This document shows, piece after piece, positions 17,003 through 24,924 of a DNA stretch of 64,000 nucleotides. Both the position numbers and the translations under genes were made by a program. Under the pieces are notes generated by a model. It did no database searches, had not been told where the DNA came from, and saw only the letters and a list, made by a program, of their open reading frames with translations. The DNA is from Streptomyces sp. F001 (GTDB taxonomy: Bacteria; Actinomycetota; Actinomycetes; Streptomycetales; Streptomycetaceae). Positions within the stretch are counted from its first letter, which is position 1; each line of letters opens with the position of its first letter. The stretch covers positions 186,001 through 250,000 of the forward strand of contig NZ_QZWF01000002.1 in NCBI RefSeq assembly GCF_004187715.1, read 5' to 3'.

Positions 17003-17929
17003 ATGGCGGGTGATCCGGGGCTGTTCACTCCACGGTCGGTGACCTGGCAGATGCACGGCGACCCCATGATGTGGGTCGCCGGTATCCGCGCGCTCTACCT
17101 CCAGGCGCTGCACCCGCGTGCGGTGCGCGGCGTCATGCAGAACTCCGACTTCCGGCGTGACGCCTGGGGGCGGCTCATGCGCACCGCGAGCTTCGTCGGC
17201 ACCACGACGTACGGCACCACCGAGGCGGCCGAGCGGGCGGGCGCCCGGGTCCGGAAGATCCACAGCATGCTCACGGCGACCGATCCGGAGACGGGTCAGG
17301 AATACGGGATCGACGAACCCGGCCTGCTGCTGTGGGTGCACTGCGCCGAGATCGACTCCTACCTGCACGTCCTGCGCCGCTCCGGCTACCCGCTCACCGA
17401 CGCCCAGGCCGACCGCTACATCGCCGAACACCGGGTCAGCGCCCGCCTGGTGGGCCTCGACCCGGCCGCCGTACCCGCCGACCGGGCGGAGATGGCCGCC
17501 TACTTCGAGAAGGTGCGGCCCGAACTCACCGCCGGGCCCGAGGCGCGGGACGTCGACGACTTCCTGCGCCGGCCGCCGACGCACCCGCTGCTGGTACCGG
17601 CGCGCGAGCTGCTGTGGCGGCGCGTGGCCCGACTGGCGTACGCCTCCCTGCCACCGTACGCCCACGAGCTGTACGGGCGTGCGGCCCCCGCACCCGAGAC
17701 CGTCACCCGCCACCTGCGGCTCACCGGCACCCTGCTGCGCGCCGTTCCCGCCCGGGTGCGCTGGCAACTCCCGCCCCGGCACATCCTGCGGGCGATGGCG
17801 CGACTCGGCCCCGACGCCCGCCCGGCACCGTACAAACTCGAACCACAGGTCGCCATACTGGACGGGCCAGGGGAGGGCGCGGCTCACAGCGACGGGGGCG
17901 ACGGCACGCGATGGGGGAGACCAGGCTGA
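17003..17929 (+). CDS. Oxygenase MpaB family protein (DUF2236)
   Basis: A 308-aa protein of the MpaB/latex-clearing-type family, haem proteins that cleave lipid or isoprenoid double bonds. The family start SVTWQMHGDPMMWVAGIRALYLQALHP is clear, as are GTTTYGTTEAAERAGARVRKIH and LLLWVHCAEIDSYL, the latter two containing the conserved histidines expected to ligate haem. No signal peptide is visible. It lies 9 bp after an acyl-CoA dehydrogenase and overlaps the downstream kinase gene by 19 bp, so the three are likely one transcript. The substrate is unknown. Confidence 0.8.
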   Translation: MAGDPGLFTPRSVTWQMHGDPMMWVAGIRALYLQALHPRAVRGVMQNSDFRRDAWGRLMRTASFVGTTTYGTTEAAERAGARVRKIHSMLTATDPETGQEYGIDEPGLLLWVHCAEIDSYLHVLRRSGYPLTDAQADRYIAEHRVSARLVGLDPAAVPADRAEMAAYFEKVRPELTAGPEARDVDDFLRRPPTHPLLVPARELLWRRVARLAYASLPPYAHELYGRAAPAPETVTRHLRLTGTLLRAVPARVRWQLPPRHILRAMARLGPDARPAPYKLEPQVAILDGPGEGAAHSDGGDGTRWGRPG

Positions 17930-20136
17930 TCCAGGGCCGGTACCGGCTGCTGGACCTGATCGGGCGCGGGGGCATGGGCGAGGTGTGGCGGGCGCGCGAC
18001 GAGTCGCTCGGCCGGCACGTCGCCGTGAAGTGCCTCAAGCCCCTCGGCCCGCACCACGACCAGTCCTTCACCCGGGTCCTGCGGGAAAGGTTTCGCCGCG
18101 AGGCCCGGGTGGCGGCCGCGCTCCAGCACCGCGGCGTGACCGTCGTCCACGACTTCGGCGAGTCCGACGGCGTCCTCTTCCTCGTCATGGAACTGCTGCA
18201 GGGCCGCAACCTCAGCCAGCTCCTGGAGGACAACAAGCACCATCCGCTGCCCGTACCCGACATCGTCGACATCGCCGACCAGGTGGCCGCGGCCCTCGCC
18301 TACACACACCGGCAGGGCATCGTGCACCGGGATCTGAAACCCGCCAACATCGTGCGGCTGACCGACGGCACGGTGAAGATCTGCGACTTCGGCATCGCCC
18401 GCCTCGGGGCCGACATCGGCTTCACCTCCCGGCTGACCGGCACCGGTGTCGCGATGGGCACCCCGCACTACATGTCGCCGGAGCAGATCGGCGGGGACGA
18501 GGTCGACCAGCGCAGCGACCTGTACTCGCTGGGGTGCGTGCTGTACGAACTCGCCACCGGGGTACCGCCGTTCGACCTCGACGACGCCTGGGCGATCCTC
18601 GTCGGCCACCGCGACACGCCGCCCGCGCCACCGCGCACCCACCGTGCCGAGCTGCCGGCCTACCTCGAGCAGATCATCCTGGATCTGCTGGCCAAGCTTC
18701 CGGAGCAACGTCCGCGCGACGCCGCCGAACTGGGGCAAAGGATCAGCGCGGGCGCCACCACGCCCCCTTACGTGCCGACGGTCGCCACCGCGCAGCCGCC
18801 CGAACCGGCGGCCCGCGAACCGCGGCTGCCGTCCTGGACCCGCGGCATGACCACCGGCCACAAGGCGGCCGGTGCCGCGCTGCGCACCACACCGCCGGAC
18901 GCCGGCGCCGCGCTCACCAGCGAGTGGATCGCCCGCCCGGGCACGGACCGCATCCCCGCCCCCGTCCCGGACACACCACCCACCCCGTCCACGGAGGTGC
19001 TCACGGCCCTGGCCGGCCGCCACAACGCGGGCCTGAGCCTGGGGCGGCTGGGCCGCTGGGCCGAGGCGGGCGAAGTGCACCGCGCGGTCGCCGCCGAACG
19101 CGAGCACCTCCTCGGCCCGGACCACCCCGACACCCTCGCCAGCCGCTACGAGATCGCCTTCACCCTCAGCCGCACCGGACGGGCGGCCGACGCGCTGCGC
19201 GAGTACACGCACGTCGCCCGGGCCCGGGAGCGCGTGCTCGGCGCCGACCACGCCGACACCCTCGCCGCCCGGCAGGAAACGGCCTACGTGCTGGGCCAGT
19301 CGGGGCGGCCCTTCGACGCGCACCAGGAGTACACGCGGGTGCTCGCCGCCCGGGAGCGCACGATGGGCCCCGACCACCCCGACACCCTGCGCTGCCGGCA
19401 CAACCTCGCCTTCAACCTCAGCAGGCTGGGACGCCTGGAGGACTCGTACCGCATGGCGTCCGACGTCGCCGCCGCGCGCGCCCGGGTGCTCGGACCCGGC
19501 CACCCCGACACCCTGGTCACCCGCTACGAGGTCGCCTACGCGCTGGGCCAGTTGGGCCGCTGGCCGGAGGCGCTGGAGACCTATCGCGAGGTCGCCGAGG
19601 CCCGCGCCCAGGCCCTGGGCCCGGACCACCCCGACACCCTCGCCGCCCGCTACGAGATCGGCATCAGCCTCGGCCGCCTCGGCCGCAGCACGGACGCGCT
19701 GAAGCTGTACCGCGACCTGGTCGACGACCGCACCCGTGTGCACGGCCCCGACCACCCCGAGACCCTGCGCGCCCGGCACGGCCTCGGCATCAACCTCGGC
19801 CGCCTCGGCCGCTGGGAGGAGGCCCTCGCCGAGTCCCGCGACGTGGGCGCGATCCGCGAACGCGTCCTCGGCCCGGATCATCCCGACACCCTGGTCAGCC
19901 GCCGCGAGGTCGCGGTCGGCCTGGGCTGGCTCGGCCGCTGGGCGGACGCGCTGGCCCAGTACCGCGCGGTGGCCGCCGCCCGCGAACGCGTCCTCGGCCC
20001 GGACCACCCCGACACCCTCGCCAGCCGCAACGACGAGGCCCACTGCCTGGAACAGCTCGGCCGCGGACAGGAGGCGGTCGAGCTGTACCGCAGGGTCGCG
20101 GTGCTGCGCCGGCAGCGGGCGGCCGGCGACGCGTGA
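17911..20136 (+). CDS. Serine/threonine protein kinase with C-terminal TPR array
   Basis: A 741-aa soluble Hanks-type kinase. Glycine loop GRGGMGEVW (19-27), ATP-anchoring Lys40 in VAVK, catalytic loop HRDLKPANI (Asp141), DFG at 159-161 and an SPEQ activation-loop end are all intact, so it should be active. A Pro-rich linker (about 290-370) leads to eight 42-residue tetratricopeptide units, each carrying LGPDHPDTL. No membrane segment or PASTA domain is present, unlike PknB-type sensors, so it is probably cytosolic and recruited through the TPRs. The ATG overlaps the MpaB-type gene by 19 bp. Confidence 0.88.
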   Translation: MGETRLIQGRYRLLDLIGRGGMGEVWRARDESLGRHVAVKCLKPLGPHHDQSFTRVLRERFRREARVAAALQHRGVTVVHDFGESDGVLFLVMELLQGRNLSQLLEDNKHHPLPVPDIVDIADQVAAALAYTHRQGIVHRDLKPANIVRLTDGTVKICDFGIARLGADIGFTSRLTGTGVAMGTPHYMSPEQIGGDEVDQRSDLYSLGCVLYELATGVPPFDLDDAWAILVGHRDTPPAPPRTHRAELPAYLEQIILDLLAKLPEQRPRDAAELGQRISAGATTPPYVPTVATAQPPEPAAREPRLPSWTRGMTTGHKAAGAALRTTPPDAGAALTSEWIARPGTDRIPAPVPDTPPTPSTEVLTALAGRHNAGLSLGRLGRWAEAGEVHRAVAAEREHLLGPDHPDTLASRYEIAFTLSRTGRAADALREYTHVARARERVLGADHADTLAARQETAYVLGQSGRPFDAHQEYTRVLAARERTMGPDHPDTLRCRHNLAFNLSRLGRLEDSYRMASDVAAARARVLGPGHPDTLVTRYEVAYALGQLGRWPEALETYREVAEARAQALGPDHPDTLAARYEIGISLGRLGRSTDALKLYRDLVDDRTRVHGPDHPETLRARHGLGINLGRLGRWEEALAESRDVGAIRERVLGPDHPDTLVSRREVAVGLGWLGRWADALAQYRAVAAARERVLGPDHPDTLASRNDEAHCLEQLGRGQEAVELYRRVAVLRRQRAAGDA
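19021..20100 (+). repeat. Eight tandem 126-bp TPR-coding repeats
   Basis: The motif encoding LGPDHPDTL recurs at exact 126-bp spacing (19111, 19237, 19363 and onward to about 19993), giving eight 42-aa units. The units vary in both DNA and protein sequence, so the array is old rather than a recent amplification. Units 2, 4 and 6 deviate most (LGADHADTL, LGPGHPDTL, HGPDHPETL). Confidence 0.85.
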
Positions 20137-20188
20137 TCCGCACCGGCCTGCTCTGGCCGATTCGGATCACTCCGTGTTACGAAGAGCC

Positions 20189-21766
20189 ATGCCTGAACAC
20201 GAGGGACATCGCGCGTACGACGCCGTCATCGTCGGCGGCGGCCACAACGGCCTGGTCGCCGCCGCCTACCTGGCCCGGGCCGGACGGTCGGTCCTGGTGC
20301 TGGAACGGCTGGACCACACCGGGGGCGCCGCCGTCTCCACCCGCCCCTTCCCCGGCGTCGACGCCCGGCTGTCGCGCTACTCGTACCTGGTCAGCCTGCT
20401 CCCGCAGAAGATCGTCCGGGACCTCGGCCTGGACGTCCGCCTGCGCACCCGCACGATCTCCTCGTACACGCCTGTCCAGCGCGGCGGCCGTCCGAGCGGC
20501 CTGCTCGTGGGCGGCGGCGAGCAGCGGACCCGCGAGGCCTTCGCCCGGCTGACCGGCGGCGAGCGCGAGTACGAGGCCTGGCAGCGCTTCTACGGCAGGA
20601 CCGCACGCGTCGCCCGAGCCGTGTTCCCCACGCTGACCGAGCCGCTGCCCACCCGGGACGAACTGCGCCGCCGGATCGACGACGAGGACGCCTGGCGGAT
20701 GCTCTTCGAAGAGCCGATCGGCGTCGCCGTCGAGCACCACTTCACCGACGACCTGGTCCGCGGTGTGGTCCTCACCGACGCGCTGATCGGCACCTTCGCC
20801 GATGCCCATGACACCGAACTCCGGCAGAACCGCTGCTTCCTCTACCACGTGATCGGCGGCGGCACCGGCGACTGGGACGTACCGGTCGGCGGCATGGGTG
20901 CCGTGACCGGCGCGCTGACCGACGCGGCCCGCCGGGCGGGCGCCGTCATCGCCACCGGGCACGAGGCGCTGCGGATCGCCACCGACGGCAGCACCGCCGA
21001 GGTCACCTACCGCACCCACGACGGGGAAGGCGTCGCCGTCGCCCGGCACGTCCTGGTGAACGCCTCGCCGCAGGAGCTGGCCGCGCTCACCGGTGACACT
21101 CCGCCCGCCCCCGCGGAGGGCGCCCAGCTGAAGGTCAACATGCTGCTCAAGCGGCTGCCGCGACTGCGCGACACGTCGGTCGACCCACGCGAGGCATTCG
21201 CCGGCACCTTCCACATCGCCGAGGGATACGAGCAGTTGGCCACCGCGTACGCCCAGGCCGCGGCCGGTGAACTGCCCGGCGCTCCGCCGTCCGAGATCTA
21301 CTGCCACTCCCTGACCGACCCGACGATCCTCGCCCCGGATCTGGTCGAGCGGGGCTACCAGACCCTCACCCTGTTCGGCCTGCACACCCCCGCTCGCCTG
21401 TTCGCCCGGGACAACGACGCCGTGCGCGAAGCGCTGCTGAAGGCGACCGTCGACCAGCTCGACGCCCACCTGGCCGAGCCCCTCGCCGACTGCCTGGCCA
21501 CCGACGCCGACGGCCGGCCGTGCATCGAGGCCAGGACCCCGCTCGACCTGGAGCGGGAGCTGCGGCTGCCCGGCGGCAACATCTTCCACCGCGAACTGTC
21601 CTGGCCGTACGTCCAGGAGAGCACCGGCCGCTGGGGCGTGGAGACCCGGCACGCCAATGTGCTGCTGTGCGGGGCGGGCGCGGTGCGCGGCGGCGGGGTC
21701 AGCGGGGTGCCCGGGCACAACGCGGCGATGGCGGTGCTGGAGGGAGCCGACGGCCTCGCCGGGTGA
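20189..21766 (+). CDS. Phytoene-desaturase-like FAD-dependent oxidoreductase
   Basis: A 525-aa flavoprotein. The N-terminal dinucleotide-binding motif DAVIVGGGHNGLVAAAYLARAG is followed by VLERLDHTGGAA, as in the carotenoid desaturase/retinol saturase-like NAD(P)/FAD-dependent oxidoreductase family. The C-terminal FAD-closing motif is GAGAVRGGGVSGVPGHNAAMAVL. No carotenoid synthesis gene lies nearby, so a pigment role is not supported. The ATG at 20189 follows GAAGAG. It lies 52 bp after the kinase gene and converges on the serine hydrolase. Confidence 0.8.
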   Translation: MPEHEGHRAYDAVIVGGGHNGLVAAAYLARAGRSVLVLERLDHTGGAAVSTRPFPGVDARLSRYSYLVSLLPQKIVRDLGLDVRLRTRTISSYTPVQRGGRPSGLLVGGGEQRTREAFARLTGGEREYEAWQRFYGRTARVARAVFPTLTEPLPTRDELRRRIDDEDAWRMLFEEPIGVAVEHHFTDDLVRGVVLTDALIGTFADAHDTELRQNRCFLYHVIGGGTGDWDVPVGGMGAVTGALTDAARRAGAVIATGHEALRIATDGSTAEVTYRTHDGEGVAVARHVLVNASPQELAALTGDTPPAPAEGAQLKVNMLLKRLPRLRDTSVDPREAFAGTFHIAEGYEQLATAYAQAAAGELPGAPPSEIYCHSLTDPTILAPDLVERGYQTLTLFGLHTPARLFARDNDAVREALLKATVDQLDAHLAEPLADCLATDADGRPCIEARTPLDLERELRLPGGNIFHRELSWPYVQESTGRWGVETRHANVLLCGAGAVRGGGVSGVPGHNAAMAVLEGADGLAG

Positions 21767-21858
21767 CGCCCGGTGCGGCGGTGGCCGACGGCTTCGCTGC
21801 GTTGTCCCGGGGCGGACGGGGCCGACCGGACCGGGGTGAGCCGGGGCTTCGCGGGCCG

Positions 21859-23634
21859 TCAGCCGGCGGAAGCGGTCCAGCCCGTCGCCGTGATGCGGGC
21901 CGCGTCGGCAGGGCGCGCCTCGTCGAAGAGGACGGTGCGGCCGGCCTCGACCTGCAGGGCGTCGACGTAGGCGCCACGGCCGACGTACAGCCGGTCGGTG
22001 GTGTACCGCCAGCGCAGCGCGAGCCGTGGGGCCGCCGGGAGGTCCGCCGCCAGCCGGTGCCAGACGCGTCCCGACCATCCGGTGGCCAGGCCGGCCGGGT
22101 GGGCCTCGGGTTCCTCGCCGTGGCGTGCCGTCGTGAACGGGACCGGCTGCCAGGTGTCGCCGCCGTCCGCGGAGGACTCGAGGACGAGCCCGTCGGCCCG
22201 CGGTTCGGTGTCCCACCACAGGGCGCAGCGCAGCCGTGCCCCGCCCGAGGACGTGTCGAGTGCGGGCAGCGTGAGGGTTGCGGTCGTCGCGTTCGCCATC
22301 CCGGAGAACCAGGCGGTACGTCCTCGCGCCGGGCGGACCGGTACGGCGCGCGCCAGGTTGTTCGCGGCGGCGACCCGGGGCGCGGAGCCGGAACGCCAAC
22401 TGCGCACGGGGTGCACGGAGTTGCCGAGGACGACGAGGAACGAGTCGGTTGTCGGGTCGAGGACGAGTGAGGTGCCGGTGAAGCCGGTGTGCCCCGCCGT
22501 GCGCGGGGTGGCCATCGCCCCCATGTACCAGTGCTGGTAGAGCTCGAAGCCGAGGCCGTGCTCGTCCCCGGGGAAGGCGGTGTTGAAGTCGGTGAACATC
22601 AGCTCCACCGACTCCGGCCGCAGGATGCGCTCCCGGCCGTAGCGGCCGCCGTTGAGCAGCGTGCGGCCCAGCACGGCCAGGTCCCACGCGTTGGAGAACA
22701 CTCCCGCGTGGCCCGCGACGCCGCCGAGGCCGAAGGCGTTCTCGTCGTGCACCTCGCCCCACACCAGGCCACGGTCCAGCCCCGACCAGGGCTTTCGGGC
22801 GTCCTCCGTGGCGGCGATCCGCGGCTTCCAGGAGGCGGGCGGGTTGAAACGAGTGCGGTGCATCCCGAGTGGAGCGGTGATCTCGTCGTGGAGCAGGGCA
22901 TCCAGAGTGCGAGCGGTGATCTTCTCCAGGACGAGCTGGAGGGAGATCAGGTTGAGGTCCGAGTAGAGGTAGGTGGTTCCCGGTGCGTTGAGCGGCGCCT
23001 CGTTCCAGATGAGCTGGAGCTTCTCCTCGTACGTCGGCGCGTTGTACAGCGGTATCCACGCACGGAACCCCGAGGTGTGCGTCAGCAGTTGACGGACCGT
23101 GATGTCCTGCTTGCCACCGCCCGCGAAGTCCGGCAGGTACGAGGCGACAGCGGCCTCCAGCTCCAGCGTCCCCCGCTCGATCTGCTGCACGGCAAGGATG
23201 GAGGTGAACAGCTTGGACACGGATGCGAGGTCGAAGACGGTGTCCTCGGCCATCGGGATCTGCTCCCCGGCCGGGAACTCGACGCCGGTGTCGGTCTTCT
23301 CGTCGTATGCGGCATAGCGCACCGCCATCCCGATCGGCTCGTGCAGCGCCACGGTGCCGCCGCGCCCGGCGAGCAGCACGGCACCGGCGTACCAGGGGTA
23401 CTTGGGGGAGGCGCCGAGGAACGCCTCGGCGTCGGTGACGAGTTGGCGCAGGTGGGCGGGGAGCAGCCCCGCGCGTTCGGGCGAGCCGTGGCGCAGGGTC
23501 GGGTGACTCGATGCTGCCGGGGCGGCCGCGGCCGGTCCCGCCGGGAAGGGTGCCAGGGCGAGAGCGCCGCCCAAGGCGAGGGTCCGCGTTCCCAGTTGAC
23601 GGCGCGTGAGCCCGGTCGCCATCTCTTCGCCCAT
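21859..23634 (-). CDS. Tat-exported class C beta-lactamase-like serine hydrolase
   Basis: A 591-aa exported protein. The N-terminus has a twin-arginine signal (TRRQLGTRTLALGGALALAPF). The serine-hydrolase domain has Ser-x-x-Lys as SVSK within DLASVSKLF, a Tyr motif YSDLN, and HTGFTG as the third motif. A C-terminal beta-sandwich of about 200 residues follows. Such proteins act as esterases, D-aminopeptidases or muropeptide-processing enzymes. The ATG at 23634 is chosen because GGGAGGG lies 6 nt upstream; a TTG 21 bp earlier is less likely. Two GTGAAA repeats in its promoter region suggest RpiR/MurR-type control. Confidence 0.82.
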   Translation of the reverse strand: MGEEMATGLTRRQLGTRTLALGGALALAPFPAGPAAAAPAASSHPTLRHGSPERAGLLPAHLRQLVTDAEAFLGASPKYPWYAGAVLLAGRGGTVALHEPIGMAVRYAAYDEKTDTGVEFPAGEQIPMAEDTVFDLASVSKLFTSILAVQQIERGTLELEAAVASYLPDFAGGGKQDITVRQLLTHTSGFRAWIPLYNAPTYEEKLQLIWNEAPLNAPGTTYLYSDLNLISLQLVLEKITARTLDALLHDEITAPLGMHRTRFNPPASWKPRIAATEDARKPWSGLDRGLVWGEVHDENAFGLGGVAGHAGVFSNAWDLAVLGRTLLNGGRYGRERILRPESVELMFTDFNTAFPGDEHGLGFELYQHWYMGAMATPRTAGHTGFTGTSLVLDPTTDSFLVVLGNSVHPVRSWRSGSAPRVAAANNLARAVPVRPARGRTAWFSGMANATTATLTLPALDTSSGGARLRCALWWDTEPRADGLVLESSADGGDTWQPVPFTTARHGEEPEAHPAGLATGWSGRVWHRLAADLPAAPRLALRWRYTTDRLYVGRGAYVDALQVEAGRTVLFDEARPADAARITATGWTASAG

Positions 23635-23657
23635 CGAGGACCCTCCCGTACGCAAGC

Positions 23658-23700
23658 GTGAAAGTATTTTTCGTGACCGCCTTGCGGAGTGAAACTTTCC
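23658..23700 (-). promoter_or_regulatory. Paired GAAA-TTTC boxes upstream of the serine hydrolase gene
   Basis: Two short inverted repeats, GAAA-N5-TTTC at 23660-23672 and GAAA-C-TTTC at 23691-23699, both begin GTGAAA and are 31 bp apart, three helical turns. They lie 24-66 bp upstream of the serine hydrolase start. The layout resembles RpiR/MurR-family operators on muropeptide-recycling genes. This is an inference from pattern. Confidence 0.4.
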
Positions 23701-23755
23701 TGTCAGGCGCGGGATGTGTCAATGGGGCATGCGGGCCGCATGAGGTGACCAAAAA

Positions 23756-23772
23756 TCTGACGGGACGTCAGA
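23756..23772. promoter_or_regulatory. Operator site 1, TCTGAC-N5-GTCAGA
   Basis: A perfect 6+5+6 palindrome, TCTGAC GGGAC GTCAGA, ends 42 bp before the nitronate-monooxygenase gene start. The same core with identical spacing recurs at 31356-31370, marking both as sites for one dimeric regulator, probably TetR-family (inference). Confidence 0.7.
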
Positions 23773-23814
23773 AAACCTCTTCCGCCGTCCGCCGGGCTGC
23801 GGCATCCTGCGCCC

Positions 23815-24924
23815 ATGCAGACGGAGCTGAGCAAGAAACTGGGAGTCGAGTACGCCGTCTTCGGCTTCACGCCGTTCCCCGCCGTCGCCGCCGCCATCAG
23901 CCGGGCCGGCGGCTTCGGAGTGCTCGGCGCGGTCCGCTACACGGCCCCCGACGACCTCAAGCGCGACCTCGACTGGATCGAGGCCCACGCCGAGGGCAGG
24001 CCCTACGGCCTGGACGTCGTCATGCCCGCGAAGAAGGTCGAAGGCGTCACGGAGGCCGACGTCGAGGCGATGATCCCGCAGGGACACCGGCAGTTCGTGG
24101 CGGACACCCTCGCCAAGCACGGGGTGCCCGAACTCCCGGACGGCGAGGCCTCGGGATGGCGCATCACCGGCTGGATGGAGCAGGTCGCCCGCACCCAGCT
24201 CGACGTCGCCTTCGACTACCCGATCAGGCTGCTCGCCAACGCCCTCGGCTCACCACCCGCCGACGTCATCGCCCGCGCCCACGACCGGGACGTGCTGGTC
24301 GCCGCGCTCGCGGGCAGCGCCCGGCACGCACGCAAGCACAAGGACGCCGGCATCGACATCGTCGTGGCCCAGGGCTACGAGGCGGGCGGCCACACCGGCG
24401 AGATCGCCTCCATGGTGCTCACCCCCGAGGTCGTCGACGCCGTCGGCCCGCTGCCCGTGCTGGCTGCCGGCGGCATCGGCAGCGGACAGCAGGCGGCCGC
24501 CGCGCTCGCCCTCGGCGCCCAGGGAGTGTGGACGGGCTCCATCTGGCTGACCACCACCGAGGCCGACCTCCACTCGCCCGCCCTGACCCGCAAACTGCTC
24601 GCCGCAGAGTCCGGCGACACCGTCCGCTCCCGCGCCCTGACCGGAAAGCCCGCCCGCCAGCTGCGCACCGAGTGGACCGACGCCTGGGACGACCCCGCCG
24701 GACCGGGCACCCTGCCCATGCCGCTGCAGGGTCTGCTGGTCGCCGACGCGGTGTCGCGCATCCAGAGGTACGAGGTGGAACCGCTGCTCGGCACGCCGGT
24801 CGGCCAGATCGTCGGCCGGATGACCAGCGAGCGCAGCGTCCAGGCCGTCTTCGACGACCTCACCCGCGGCTTCGAGCAGGCCGTGGACCGCATCAACCGC
24901 ATCGCCGGAAGGAGCGGCCGGTGA
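23815..24924 (+). CDS. Nitronate monooxygenase-type FMN flavoprotein
   Basis: A 369-aa TIM-barrel flavoprotein of the nitronate monooxygenase/2-nitropropane dioxygenase family. It begins with LGVEYAVFGFTPFPAVAAAISRAGGFGVLG. The phosphate-binding features are VVAQGYEAGGHTGE, which carries the catalytic His region, and LAAGGIGSGQQAAAALALGAQGV. In actinobacterial steroid degradation the family member IpdC is an NADH-dependent enone reductase rather than a nitronate oxidase, and the coupling here to acyl-CoA synthetase and thiolase genes favours such a role. Its stop overlaps the next start as GTGA. Operator site 1 lies 42 bp upstream. Confidence 0.8.
   Translation: MQTELSKKLGVEYAVFGFTPFPAVAAAISRAGGFGVLGAVRYTAPDDLKRDLDWIEAHAEGRPYGLDVVMPAKKVEGVTEADVEAMIPQGHRQFVADTLAKHGVPELPDGEASGWRITGWMEQVARTQLDVAFDYPIRLLANALGSPPADVIARAHDRDVLVAALAGSARHARKHKDAGIDIVVAQGYEAGGHTGEIASMVLTPEVVDAVGPLPVLAAGGIGSGQQAAAALALGAQGVWTGSIWLTTTEADLHSPALTRKLLAAESGDTVRSRALTGKPARQLRTEWTDAWDDPAGPGTLPMPLQGLLVADAVSRIQRYEVEPLLGTPVGQIVGRMTSERSVQAVFDDLTRGFEQAVDRINRIAGRSGR

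Noticed and set aside
19021..20100. CRISPR-like or recent tandem DNA repeat
   Set aside because: The 126-bp periodicity is coding TPR units with diverged sequence and no spacers.
20189..21766. Carotenoid biosynthesis gene
   Set aside because: The protein belongs to the desaturase-like flavoprotein family, but no phytoene synthase, cyclase or prenyl-transferase gene is nearby, so a carotenoid role is unsupported.
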